Shown: positions 1 through 7,413 of the stretch, piece by piece
How positions within the stretch are numbered: position 1 is the first letter of the stretch
Layout of the letters: each line of letters opens with the position of its first letter
Assembly (NCBI GenBank): GCA_036960565.1
Contig: JBALXQ010000034.1
Coordinates: 1 to 64,000, forward strand
Origin: Bermanella sp036960565
GTDB lineage: Bacteria; Pseudomonadota; Gammaproteobacteria; Pseudomonadales; Oceanobacteraceae
DNA length: 64,000 nucleotides
Reading direction: 5' to 3'
Notes under the pieces: model-generated
What the model was told of the DNA's origin: nothing
What the model saw: the letters and a program-made list of their open reading frames with translations, nothing else
Databases searched by the model: none
Program-made: the position numbers and the translations under genes

Positions 1-56
1 ATTTTTGCGGAGCAAAAAAGTCGCCAACTAGCTCCAGCCAATGCTAACGGCGTTAA
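1..56 (+). other. attC site, left-truncated by window edge
   Basis: Bases 48-56 carry the GGCGTTAAA core that starts the first cassette. The bases before it, including the GCTCCAGCC region, look like the right half of an attC. Its left half lies outside the window, so its length cannot be given. Confidence 0.6.
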
Positions 57-71
57 ATTTTTCTGAGACGT

Positions 72-605
72 ATGAATAATATCGAACTTGTGACTTTTGC
101 ATCAATTATCTCAGTAGGCTTAATAAAGTCTTCTGACTATATACCTTGGTGTGACGATATAATCCTTACAGAGGACAATCCTCCTGAATTTATAATGGAT
201 ATGTCTCTCCTGAAAGATGAGGATGCAGCAGCAAAACGACTAGTGTCCGAAGCATATGAAAACTTCTCTGAAAGTTACTCTTTGGTTGAAATTGGTTATT
301 ACGAAATTTGTGCAAGTTTCTTAATCTATCAATCAGGGGAAACAAATTGGGAAGAATTTTTGCGTTCAGCCATTCTTATAGCTGAACATGGCCCTTGCCA
401 ACTTGGAGGGTATGAATTAAATCAGCTCTTAGAGATTTACTTGGAAAATGGGGCAGGGCAATCTATAGCTGAAATACAAGTTAAGGATATGGGTTGTATT
501 CTGAAAGAACAAATAGAGGAAATCAGGCTTTATCAAAGCATGATAGAAACAAGAGATTTAACAATCACAGGCAAGGCGACGCAAAAAAACGCGCGCTTGC
601 TGTAA
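72..605 (+). CDS. Cassette 1: hypothetical protein (177 aa)
   Basis: First complete cassette ORF. The ATG lies 16 bases after the attC core with little room for a ribosome binding site, as is common in cassettes. The product is soluble, acidic and probably helical, with no signal peptide or recognised domain. The reading frame runs through the following attC and stops at 603-605, so the last 15 or so residues are encoded by the recombination site itself. Integron cassettes often encode orphan proteins; no function is proposed. Confidence 0.7.
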   Translation: MNNIELVTFASIISVGLIKSSDYIPWCDDIILTEDNPPEFIMDMSLLKDEDAAAKRLVSEAYENFSESYSLVEIGYYEICASFLIYQSGETNWEEFLRSAILIAEHGPCQLGGYELNQLLEIYLENGAGQSIAEIQVKDMGCILKEQIEEIRLYQSMIETRDLTITGKATQKNARLL

Positions 606-614
606 GCGTTAGGA
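554..614 (+). other. attC site of cassette 1
   Basis: Opens with AGATTTAAC at 554-562, which pairs with the GTTAAATTT at the start of cassette 1 except for one base, and closes with GTTAGGA at 608-614. The interior contains a GC-rich imperfect inverted repeat (CAGGCAAGG region against CGCGCTTGCTG). It is about 60 bp and overlaps the end of the cassette 1 gene. Confidence 0.8.
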
Positions 615-619
615 AGCAT

Positions 620-1051
620 ATGAAAAATTACCTGTTACCGCTTCTTCTTATATTATTTGCTAGTAGCTCTTTTGCTTCTGATTGCTCAACTCCAAGTAAA
701 GAGGTTATGGAGCTACTTACTCCCTTAATTCAAGCCCGAGTTGTAAATGGATCTGTTGAAACAAAAATCAATCAACTAAGAAGCAATAAGTCGGAGTTAG
801 CTACAGAAGCCTTAGTTAGAGCTAAGAGTATTTATTGGGGCTCATGGCCTGGAACGCTGGTTGATTGCGAGATTGATACAAGAGCAATGGCCTCACTGCC
901 GTTCTTAGAAAATCCAAGTTACTGCTTAGATGGAACAATGGTAGAACCTACAATTATAAGTGATGTTAGACCATTTGATCTAAATATTAGAAAAAAGCGG
1001 AAGGCAGACTGGATTCGTAATGGTGGAGTAGGCTCCTGTGAATTCGAATAA
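620..1051 (+). CDS. Cassette 2: secreted hypothetical protein (143 aa)
   Basis: I place the start at ATG 620, seven bases after the attC core, because translation from there gives a clear Sec signal peptide (MKNYLLPLLLILFASSSFAS, cleavage probably after SFA). The frame is open further upstream to 494, but that stretch lies in cassette 1 and attC1. The mature protein has four cysteines (DCSTPS, VDCEID, YCLDG, GSCEFE), which fits disulfide-bonded folding in the periplasm. No family recognised. The stop is directly before the next attC. Confidence 0.75.
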   Translation: MKNYLLPLLLILFASSSFASDCSTPSKEVMELLTPLIQARVVNGSVETKINQLRSNKSELATEALVRAKSIYWGSWPGTLVDCEIDTRAMASLPFLENPSYCLDGTMVEPTIISDVRPFDLNIRKKRKADWIRNGGVGSCEFE

Positions 1052-1126
1052 GCTTCCTAACAATAATATTAAATTCGCGCCCTACGGCCGCCCGACGCTT
1101 CGCGCGGTTTATATAGGGCGTTAAGC
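1052..1126 (+). other. attC site of cassette 2
   Basis: Opens with GCTTCCTAAC at 1052-1061, the exact reverse complement of GTTAGGAAGC that begins cassette 2, and closes with GTTAAGC at 1120-1126. The middle (GCGCCCTACGGCC to TATAGGGCG) forms the long imperfect stem typical of attC. Confidence 0.9.
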
Positions 1127-1129
1127 ATC

Positions 1130-1411
1130 ATGAATAAATTTGATCCAGTAATTAAATTGTTGAATGCCTTCATTTGTGATGGTGTGAATAGCACAAACCA
1201 GAGTAAGGCTATTGAGTCGGCTATTGAGTCGGCTATTGAGTCGGCTATTGATGATTTAGTTGATGAGCCAGATTCATTTGTAGATGGCTTCTTGGATGAT
1301 CTATCTTTTTACAGCCCAGCGGGGGGAGATCATTTGTTGAATTATGAAGACGTCTTACCCAAGGCCAAGAGGGCTTTGAAGTATTTTGAGGCTATGTCAG
1401 TAAATGCTTAA
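1130..1411 (+). CDS. Cassette 3: small acidic protein with internal peptide repeat
   Basis: A 93-aa ORF whose ATG lies four bases past the attC core and whose stop TAA lies within the next attC. A 12-bp unit repeated in frame at 1208-1247 encodes IESA three times and then IDD, making a short helical acidic segment at about residues 27-41. There is no signal peptide or membrane segment. The size and acidity recall small immunity-type proteins, but I see no motif that proves this. Confidence 0.7.
   Translation: MNKFDPVIKLLNAFICDGVNSTNQSKAIESAIESAIESAIDDLVDEPDSFVDGFLDDLSFYSPAGGDHLLNYEDVLPKAKRALKYFEAMSVNA
1208..1247 (+). repeat. 12-bp tandem repeat inside cassette 3 gene
   Basis: GCTATTGAGTCG occurs three times head to tail at 1208, 1220 and 1232, followed by a partial fourth copy GCTATTGA at 1244. 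The unit is a multiple of three, so copy-number change would keep the frame. Confidence 0.95.
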
Positions 1412-1486
1412 CAAGGCTATTAAAATTCATTCCGCTACGCTCCATTGGACGCGGCTAAAGCCGCGCCTTTTATAGCGGCGTTAGTT
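1406..1486 (+). other. attC site of cassette 3
   Basis: Opens with GCTTAAC at 1406-1412, complementary to the GTTAAGC that begins cassette 3, and closes with GTTAGTT at 1480-1486. An inner GCGGCTAAAGCCGC palindrome lies at 1452-1465. Confidence 0.9.
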
Positions 1487-1502
1487 GCCAAATGAGTTGC
1501 CT

Positions 1503-1895
1503 ATGAATATTGCTCAAATAGTAAGTGAATTGAAATTTATTGAGAGCTCTAGCCTAATCATGTGCAAAATTGAAAAGGCAGACCTTGAATCTAGAGTCGG
1601 CTGTATTGGTCAGTTACAAACGCACGTTCCTGGTGCAGTCCTTGGAGAAAGAGAACCTTACCTACGAGAAAAAAATGTTGGCGTGCTACGAGAGGAGTTA
1701 GCAACTTTTGGAAGTGAATTTCAAAATAATAGCTTCCTCCTTCAGTATGCTTTTGAAGTCGATGATAGAAACTATGAACTTAGATACTTTGAATTAAGTC
1801 ACATAGAAGTTTCTGAAGGACAACCTATTTTGGTTTCTACTGGAGAAGAACTGCTTGAGCTTAGAGAACATCATGAAGAGCCTGAGCTTGAATGA
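1503..1895 (+). CDS. Cassette 4: hypothetical protein (130 aa)
   Basis: Starts at ATG 1503; an in-frame TTG at 1485 overlaps the attC core and would add six residues. The product is soluble and acidic, ends in a glutamate-rich tail, and has two cysteines. A predicted beta-rich middle (FLLQYAFEVDD, YELRYFELSHIEV) is the most structured part. No known domain is recognised. Confidence 0.65.
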   Translation: MNIAQIVSELKFIESSSLIMCKIEKADLESRVGCIGQLQTHVPGAVLGEREPYLREKNVGVLREELATFGSEFQNNSFLLQYAFEVDDRNYELRYFELSHIEVSEGQPILVSTGEELLELREHHEEPELE

Positions 1896-1896
1896 A

Positions 1897-2003
1897 GCAA
1901 CTAACAAGCGGCTGCACCGGACAAATTTCCGCTGTCACCTTTTGTGCAAAAACACGCACAGAAGCCGCCATCAAAAATTTGCTCGGTGAGCCGAGCGTTA
2001 GCA
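1897..2003 (+). other. attC site of cassette 4 (long form)
   Basis: Opens with GCAACTAAC at 1897-1905, matching the complement of GTTAGTTGC at the start of cassette 4, and closes with GTTAGCA at 1997-2003. At about 107 bp it is the longest of the array, with AAATTTCCGC and AAAAATTTGC arms. Confidence 0.9.
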
Positions 2004-2022
2004 TTACACGGAGTTTGGCACC

Positions 2023-3027
2023 TTGATTAGCTACATAGATGAAGCAGGAACGTTTGTATCTAAAGGTGCGTCTGAAAATTCATGGTGCACAGTTGCTTGT
2101 TATTCTCATCCTGAATTTGAAAAAAGAAAACTGACAGAGTTATTGAGGAAGTTAAAATTAGACGAAGGTTTTTCTCAGGACAATGAAGTTAAGCTCAAAA
2201 ACATCTCTGAAAATGGATACATAAATTTCCTTAATAAACTTAGCCAGTTAAATGGCACTCTGTTTTGTACCGCTACAGATTCTAGTTTTAATTCCCTTGA
2301 TAAAATTAACTCACACAAAGATGCTCATGTTGAGTCTATTCTTCGTGGTCAAAGTGAAATGAAATATGATGGCGGAAAAGAGGCCATGAAGATCTTGCAT
2401 AAGCAGTTAAGCGGACTGCCAGAGCAACTATATGTACAATTTCACTGTCAAGCAGTCCTTCTTTCTTCATTTATTCAAAGAGGAATTGCATTTTATGTAC
2501 AGAGGTATCCTAATTCACTAAAGAGCTTTCGTTGGCGATACGACGCCAAAGAACTGTTAAAAATTACTGATTTTGAAGATTCGTTTCAAAAGTTTGTTCC
2601 TGCTCTTTTGCAGGCATATTCAATTGACAATCCTACCGCAGCATTAGATTGGTGTGATTATTCGCCAATGAATAAATTTATTGGCACTATACCTGATTAC
2701 TTAGCTGAAAAAGTACCTGAACTTGAAGGGAAAGAAGCCTTTGATATTCAAAAAATAGTTAGAGACGATATTCAATTTATCGATTCTAAATCTAGTTCTG
2801 GAGTCCAAGTAGCTGATTTACTTGCATCGGGTTTAAGGCGTCTTTTAAGGCTCGAATTTAATAATAATCAACTTGTAGCTGAAAGCTTTGGGAAACTATT
2901 ATTACAAGAAAAACGTAATAAACCACCTATTTCACTAGTGGCATTTGATGGAGAATCTCAAATAGATGGGGATTTGGCAGAAATCATTAAAATCTTGATA
3001 CACAACTGTCAGCGGGTTTTAAAGTAA
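2023..3027 (+). CDS. Cassette 5: DUF3800 family protein
   Basis: 334 aa. The N-terminus MISYIDEAGTF and the C-terminal VQVADLLASGLRRLL are the two hallmark motifs of DUF3800, a family with an RNase H-like fold whose conserved acidic residues (here D6, E7 and the D of VADLL) suggest a metal-dependent nuclease. Activity is unproven for this protein. The start is a TTG at 2023 preceded by ACGGAG; no ATG gives the conserved N-terminus. DUF3800 genes are frequent on mobile elements and in defence neighbourhoods, so its presence as a cassette is notable. The stop is just inside attC5. Confidence 0.85.
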   Translation: MISYIDEAGTFVSKGASENSWCTVACYSHPEFEKRKLTELLRKLKLDEGFSQDNEVKLKNISENGYINFLNKLSQLNGTLFCTATDSSFNSLDKINSHKDAHVESILRGQSEMKYDGGKEAMKILHKQLSGLPEQLYVQFHCQAVLLSSFIQRGIAFYVQRYPNSLKSFRWRYDAKELLKITDFEDSFQKFVPALLQAYSIDNPTAALDWCDYSPMNKFIGTIPDYLAEKVPELEGKEAFDIQKIVRDDIQFIDSKSSSGVQVADLLASGLRRLLRLEFNNNQLVAESFGKLLLQEKRNKPPISLVAFDGESQIDGDLAEIIKILIHNCQRVLK

Positions 3028-3126
3028 TGCTAACAAGTCATTCAAAAGGACAAAAAACAGTTGGTTTTTGCTCCTTCGTCGCTTATTTTAACCAACTATT
3101 TTTTGCCTCTTAATGAGGCGTTATAT
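3024..3126 (+). other. attC site of cassette 5 (long form)
   Basis: Opens with GTAATGCTAAC at 3024-3034, the exact complement of GTTAGCATTAC at the start of cassette 5, and closes with GTTATAT at 3120-3126. It contains arms AACAGTTGGTTTTTG and AACCAACTATTTTTTG. Confidence 0.9.
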
Positions 3127-3141
3127 TTTTAGGGAAAAATT

Positions 3142-3483
3142 TTGAATCGGCTCAATTATAGTGCTATTTCACTAGGTTTAATCACAGTTTTAGTTTTGTC
3201 CATGACAATAGGCTGGTTCTCAGGAGCCATGGGTTTTAAGTCTTCTCAATTGACTATATTAACTCTAACGTGGTTTGTGACTGCATTAGGAGGATTTATT
3301 GCTGCTTACTATTCGAAATCCTTCAAATTCTATAATGCTATTGCTACAGCTGTAATTGGGGTAGTTCTATTTACGTTGCCGTTTATAGGGAAATACCCCA
3401 CCTGGCTTATGAGTCTCGATATATTTATGTCATTTCCTTTTGCTTACCTAGGTGCACATGTGGAATCAAAATATAACAAATAA
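3142..3483 (+). CDS. Cassette 6: small integral membrane protein (113 aa)
   Basis: Translation from TTG 3142, with AGGGAAAA about six bases upstream, gives a very hydrophobic protein with four predicted membrane helices (about residues 7-29, 37-57, 63-83 and 89-107). The short polar ends contain Lys and Tyr. No charged residue falls inside the helices to suggest transport chemistry. Family not recognised. Confidence 0.7.
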   Translation: MNRLNYSAISLGLITVLVLSMTIGWFSGAMGFKSSQLTILTLTWFVTALGGFIAAYYSKSFKFYNAIATAVIGVVLFTLPFIGKYPTWLMSLDIFMSFPFAYLGAHVESKYNK

Positions 3484-3547
3484 ATTAATGAACGCCCTTC
3501 GGGCTGGACCGTCGCTACGCTTCGGCCCATTATTTAAGGCGTTAGTC
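3469..3547 (+). other. attC site of cassette 6
   Basis: Opens with AAATATAAC at 3469-3477, the complement of GTTATATTT that starts cassette 6, and closes with GTTAGTC at 3541-3547. The interior has CGCCCTTCGGGC and CGAAGCG-type palindromes. Confidence 0.9.
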
Positions 3548-3554
3548 GCACAAT

Positions 3555-3962
3555 ATGAATCTAGATCGGTATAAATTATCAGAAGACGAGCGAGCATTGT
3601 TGATCGAAATGACTGACTTTGGCGTACCTCTTTATGAACTTTTGAATGATGTGCGGTTGTCTCATCCTGAAAGCTCGAATAGTGAGCATCTTGAGATTGC
3701 CAAAAACATTCTTCTTAGTGTTGTGGGCAAAGGCTTAGTTGGCCTCTGTAAACTTACTCTTGAGAATACTAAAAATAAAGTATATGAAGTAAGCGATACT
3801 ACATGCATGGCCATAGATCAGATTATGAAACACATTTCCCAGTCTACTAATTGGGAGCAAAGTACTGACGCAGTTGATAGCTCAATAACATATGAATTGG
3901 CACCAACTGAATTAGGCGAAAAGGCATTGGATGAAATATTCAATATTAAACAAAGCAACTAA
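3555..3962 (+). CDS. Cassette 7: hypothetical protein (135 aa)
   Basis: ATG at 3555, eight bases after the attC core. The product is soluble, acidic and mainly helical. The order LSEDERALLIEMTDFGVPLYELL, then VGKGLVGLCKLTLEN, then a C-terminal TELGEKALDEIF resembles a small winged-helix-like arrangement, but this is only an impression and no family is claimed. The stop is within the truncated attC7. Confidence 0.65.
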   Translation: MNLDRYKLSEDERALLIEMTDFGVPLYELLNDVRLSHPESSNSEHLEIAKNILLSVVGKGLVGLCKLTLENTKNKVYEVSDTTCMAIDQIMKHISQSTNWEQSTDAVDSSITYELAPTELGEKALDEIFNIKQSN

Positions 3963-4034
3963 CAAGGCCAAGCACGGTCGCCCGCAAGCGGGCCGCCCGA
4001 AACCTTCCCCTATTTAGTAGACCCCATCCAATCC
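3955..4034 (+). other. Truncated attC of cassette 7
   Basis: Opens with GCAACTAAC at 3955-3963, one base different from the perfect complement of its cassette start GTTAGTCGC, followed by GGTCGCCCGCAAGCGGGCCGCCC. No closing GTTRRRY core follows before an IS3 end begins at 4035, so the right arm has been lost. Confidence 0.65.
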
Positions 4035-4149
4035 TGTAATCCCCCCTTTATTAACGTCAGTTAAAAGTAGAGGGTTGTTCAACTACAGCAATTGTCTTGG
4101 CGGTACGCCACCAATCGCTGAATGTGGTCGTTCATTATTGTAAGTCCAT
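4035..4149 (-). mobile_element. IS3-family remnant (orfB end and inverted repeat only)
   Basis: About 115 bp starting with TGTAATCCCCCC that match, with roughly ten differences, the terminal 115 bp of the complete IS3-family copy at 19748-20941. It covers the terminal repeat and the last codons of orfB, and ends abruptly at the shared AAGTCCAT. The divergence shows it is an old, independent insertion. It marks the right end of the cassette array. Confidence 0.85.
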
Positions 4150-4178
4150 GGGCGTAAAAATAATTATTGATAGGAACG

Positions 4179-5060
4179 CTACCAAGATATTTCTGGGCCG
4201 GAAGGCACTATGCCCGTGGGATTAATATGTCGGTGCGAGATGTAGTAATGACGTTTCATATAATCGATATCAACGGTTTCTCTGAAAACCGGAATAGCCA
4301 TAAAATCCAACATATATTGGTACAGATTTTTAAACTCTTGTATCGGCTTTTTGTTGGCTTTAAAGTGCACTTCATAAACGGCTTCAAAGCGTACCAGTGT
4401 AGGTAATAAAAATAAATCCGATAGAGTGATTGATTCATCGTGTAAATACTGTGATTTTCCTAAGCGGCTGTCGAGTTGCTCTAACGCATTAAATAGCACC
4501 TCACTGGCAGCATCATAAGAGGCCTGGTCTTTAGCAAAGCCAACATTATATACCTTGCGATTTACATTGTTGTGTAGCCAGCTATTGAGCTCAAGAATAT
4601 CGTCCTTTATTTGGTTTGGTACCAACTCAACCTGATTTTTTGCTAGGGGTAACCAATTGGTTGCAAAATCCATCGCCAAAGATGCAGAATCATTACACAC
4701 AATGGTATTTTCCTGCTTATCCCAAAGAACCGGAACCGTAGCTTTACCCGAATACGTTGGGCTCGCTTTTTGGTGAAGTGCAACAAACGACGTTGCGCCG
4801 TTCACGTTATCTGGATACTCAGCATCAAATAACCAACCGTCCTCGTAGCGTTCTGGGGCAACAGAAGACACAGAAATCGTATCCTGTAATCCCAAATAAT
4901 TGATCACCAAGTAAGGGCGGTGAGCAAAAGGGCAAGCCAATGACATATACAGATGATAGCGGCCTGCTTTAGCTTTTTCCGGTGGCTGAAAACTATCCAC
5001 GATAGATAGTTCGTATTCTTCTTTATCTGGATGCCATATGCCATTATCTAAAACTGCCAT
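4179..5060 (-). CDS. Glutathionyl-hydroquinone reductase-like GST (YqjG/ECM4 family)
   Basis: 293 aa, full length for the family except for a shortened C-terminus. YHLYMSLACPFAHRPY carries the catalytic Cys of the CPWAHR motif (here CPFAHR), and the C-terminus has the family-typical NPTGIVPSGPEI. These cytosolic enzymes reduce glutathionyl-(hydro)quinones, releasing hydroquinone. The start has a good ribosome binding site (AGGAG, seven bases upstream on the minus strand). The IS3 remnant lies 30 bp beyond the stop, so the native 3' flank may be gone. Monocistronic. Confidence 0.9.
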   Translation of the reverse strand: MAVLDNGIWHPDKEEYELSIVDSFQPPEKAKAGRYHLYMSLACPFAHRPYLVINYLGLQDTISVSSVAPERYEDGWLFDAEYPDNVNGATSFVALHQKASPTYSGKATVPVLWDKQENTIVCNDSASLAMDFATNWLPLAKNQVELVPNQIKDDILELNSWLHNNVNRKVYNVGFAKDQASYDAASEVLFNALEQLDSRLGKSQYLHDESITLSDLFLLPTLVRFEAVYEVHFKANKKPIQEFKNLYQYMLDFMAIPVFRETVDIDYMKRHYYISHRHINPTGIVPSGPEISW

Positions 5061-5274
5061 GAGATACTCCTGTTCGAATATTGTGTTTATGATAGCTAAT
5101 ATAACTAGGCCTATTAAACTGCTTAGTATGAATAGTTATTACTAGTGAATAGTTGTCATTTAAGCGGGTATATTTGATAAATTATAGACGATCTGTGTAT
5201 TTCAGCAGGTGATTATTTTGAGTCGTTACAAGGTAACAGATCAATCGCACCAGCAAAAAATGCGCAGAAGATTT

Positions 5275-6075
5275 CTAATCTATCAATTTAGGTATATTCC
5301 CCGTTAAATCTATCCAAGGGTTCGTTCCTAAAAATTCAAATCCTTCTATACTCGGCTCTTCATAACGCATAATAAAGGTTTTAGGGCCATGAGCATAAGC
5401 AACCGCTAATCCCGATTTTGCGTTAAGAAAGCCACCGTGAGGAACTAAGCCTGGATAACTAATGCGCCAACCTGGTTCGCCTAAACTTATTTTATTTAAG
5501 CTTAGTTTTCCAACAACACCATCAGGCAATAAGAAAAACCAAGTCCATGGTCCACCAGACAGAATTGTTGCTAGTTCATCGATTCCATATCCATTGTCTG
5601 AGCTATTAATATGAAGTTTTCCGTACTTAACATTACTATAAGTTGTCATTTCAGGTGTTAAGGTCATAAGATCGTAAACCTTTGGGTAAGGAGAGCCACC
5701 TATTTCTGAAATAGAAATAAATCCACCCCTATGTACTTCTGGCTTTCGTCCAGCTTTATTAATTTCATCGAGTAATTGCCCCCTATGAAGGTTGAAAATT
5801 GCTAATAGCTTAAGACTTTCCTCTGTTGTAATTACTCTTGAATACGAAGCTTTTATAATGGGTAAGGCCGCTTCAGGTAATTGGAAAGAGCTAACGCGAA
5901 CACCGATAGAGCGCAGGACTTTGTTTACATTATGAAGCCCTGTTGTCGCGGGGCTTTTATCACTGTATGACAATGTGACGTTATAGTTCGTTAACACTTG
6001 ATTCGCAAAACCGTGTAAAGGTAATATCAAAAAAGTTACCGCAACTAAGATACCTATCCATTTCATCATGACCAT
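5275..6075 (-). CDS. Secreted hypothetical protein, paralogue A
   Basis: 266 aa with a signal peptide (MKWIGILVAVTFLILPLHGFA, if the third or fourth Met is used; AGGTAG precedes the first ATG). The remainder is similar along its whole length to the gene immediately upstream (6187-6984). Shared blocks include SYSD.PA..GL, VRVS, LHRGQLL.EI, HRGGF, WTWFF.LP, WRISYPGLVPHGGF and VAYAHGP. No cysteines or known catalytic motif stand out. Probably periplasmic; function unknown. The two genes are 111 bp apart in the same direction and could be co-transcribed. Confidence 0.7.
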   Translation of the reverse strand: MVMMKWIGILVAVTFLILPLHGFANQVLTNYNVTLSYSDKSPATTGLHNVNKVLRSIGVRVSSFQLPEAALPIIKASYSRVITTEESLKLLAIFNLHRGQLLDEINKAGRKPEVHRGGFISISEIGGSPYPKVYDLMTLTPEMTTYSNVKYGKLHINSSDNGYGIDELATILSGGPWTWFFLLPDGVVGKLSLNKISLGEPGWRISYPGLVPHGGFLNAKSGLAVAYAHGPKTFIMRYEEPSIEGFEFLGTNPWIDLTGNIPKLID

Positions 6076-6186
6076 ATCTACCTTTCAATGAATAACCAAA
6101 TCACAGAATTGTTGTAATTGTGAGCGTTTGAATTAAGAATTAGGCACTGCAATGTTGATATTTGCAGTACCTGGATCAATTCTAGA

Positions 6187-6984
6187 TTACTTCAATAACT
6201 TAGGTGTTTTACCTGAAAGGTCTACCCAAGAATTTGTACCCAGTAACTCAGCCGATACAACACTAGGGTCTTCATAGCGCATAACGAAATTCTTAGGTCC
6301 ATGTGCATAAGCAACGACTAAGCCATATTTTGAATCTAGGAAGCCACCATGTGGTACTAAGCCAGGGTAGCTAATGCGCCACGCTTGACCACCAATATCA
6401 ACATGGCCTAAGGTTAATTTACCAATGACATTATTAGGAAGTACGAAGAACCAAGTCCAATGACCTCCAGATACAATGGTCATAACTTCATCAATGCCCA
6501 TGCCGTTAACCGCGCTGTTCACATGCAGTTTGCCAAATTTCTCTTGGAGGTAAGTAACGACATCTTGTGACATTGCTTTCATATCATAGACTTTAGGATA
6601 GGGTGCTACGCCCACTTCTGAGGTGGATAAAAAACCGCCTCGGTGTGCCTCTGGTTTACGCCCAGATTTTTCAATTTGCTCTAATAATTGCCCTCTGTGT
6701 AACGAAAAAAGAGAAATTAGCTTTGTACTTTCTTCTGGCGTGATAGCTCTTGTTTTAGATGCTTCAAGAATTGGAGTAGCTGCTTTAGGTAATGGTAGGG
6801 TACTTACTCTAACGCCGGCCGTCATCAACGCAGCATTAACATCTTTTAACCCATTAGAAGCGGGTCTTCCATCACTATAAGACAAGGTAAGTTGTCCTTT
6901 AGTCGACGGTGTGTTCGCAAAGCTTTGCATTGTAGGTAGAATTATCAGAGCAGCAGTTAGTGCCAAATGGACTAATTTATTCAT
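6187..6984 (-). CDS. Secreted hypothetical protein, paralogue B
   Basis: 265 aa, upstream partner of the tandem pair. It has a clear signal peptide (LVHLALTAALIILPTMQSFA, cleaved near FA-NTPS) and an AGGAG site 9 bases before the ATG. More than half of the residues appear identical to paralogue A, with no gaps in the mature part. The invariant Trp/His-rich segments GGHWTWFF, AWRISYPGLVPHGGF and VAYAHGPKNFVMRYE suggest a conserved binding surface. Family not recognised. Confidence 0.7.
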   Translation of the reverse strand: MNKLVHLALTAALIILPTMQSFANTPSTKGQLTLSYSDGRPASNGLKDVNAALMTAGVRVSTLPLPKAATPILEASKTRAITPEESTKLISLFSLHRGQLLEQIEKSGRKPEAHRGGFLSTSEVGVAPYPKVYDMKAMSQDVVTYLQEKFGKLHVNSAVNGMGIDEVMTIVSGGHWTWFFVLPNNVIGKLTLGHVDIGGQAWRISYPGLVPHGGFLDSKYGLVVAYAHGPKNFVMRYEDPSVVSAELLGTNSWVDLSGKTPKLLK

Positions 6985-7369
6985 AACGTATGTCTCCTAA
7001 GGGTTGTTGTCACTGGTGATGACAATGGTTTACGAGTACAAGCTTAGGTTAGATATTGATAGAGAAAAACATGATATCAGTGAATTCACTGTTTACTTCG
7101 AGTGTTTAATTTGTGGGGGTGATAAGTTGAATGGCTGTATTGCTGGCTATTGAAAGGGTTGTTTGGCGGTAATTACCAGAGTGGTAGCTGTCCTTAACTA
7201 AAAAGTCTCTATATAAGGCATCTATATCGTAAGTAGGTTTACCTAAAGTAAACTATTAGTTTTCCAGTTTGATGTTTTTTTATGTGTTATATACCCCTAA
7301 GCTAAAACAAATTAAGGATAGGGAACTCTATACAATTGTTGATTGTGAAACTCATGCTAAGAAAAAACC
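6985..7369. other. Non-coding gap, promoter side of the paralogue pair
   Basis: About 385 bp, AT-rich, between the start of paralogue B and the Tn3-family structure. Short open frames here overlap the transposon end and look random. It probably holds the promoter of the pair; I see no clear repeat, RNA gene or operator. Confidence 0.4.
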
Positions 7370-7374
7370 TATAA
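7370..7374 (+). repeat. Candidate target-site duplication, left copy (TATAA)
   Basis: TATAA directly precedes the outer left repeat that begins GGGGTACTAG; the same five bases directly follow the right repeat at 16855-16859. Tn3-family transposition makes 5-bp duplications, preferring AT-rich targets. Confidence 0.65.
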
Positions 7375-7413
7375 GGGGTACTAGGGTTTTCCCCTCCAAA
7401 TATTGCAATCACC
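7375..7413 (+). repeat. Outer left terminal inverted repeat (39 bp)
   Basis: Begins GGGGTACTAGGG and matches the right end of the element base for base over 39 positions, then diverges. It matches the right end better than the inner left repeat does (four differences in the same stretch), suggesting it derives from a right end. Confidence 0.85.

Larger units (their letters stand above)
1..4034 (+). mobile_element. Integron gene-cassette array (integrase not in window)
   Basis: Seven short genes lie on the + strand, each preceded by a GCGTTA-type core site and followed by an imperfect palindrome opening with an inverse core ending in AAC. Cassette by cassette, the first bases (for example TTAAGCAT, TTAGTTGC, TTAGCATTAC) are the reverse complement of the bases that open that cassette's own attC (ATGCTTAA, GCAACTAA, GTAATGCTAA). 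This pairing is expected from cassettes that circularise and integrate at attC/attI. No integrase gene is seen, so the array must begin further left. The differing attC sequences suggest a chromosomal (sedentary) integron rather than a resistance integron. Confidence 0.9.

Noticed and set aside
1..4034. CRISPR array suggested by repeated GGCGTTAG motifs
   Set aside because: The repeats are irregularly spaced, differ in sequence and separate genes; they are attC cores.
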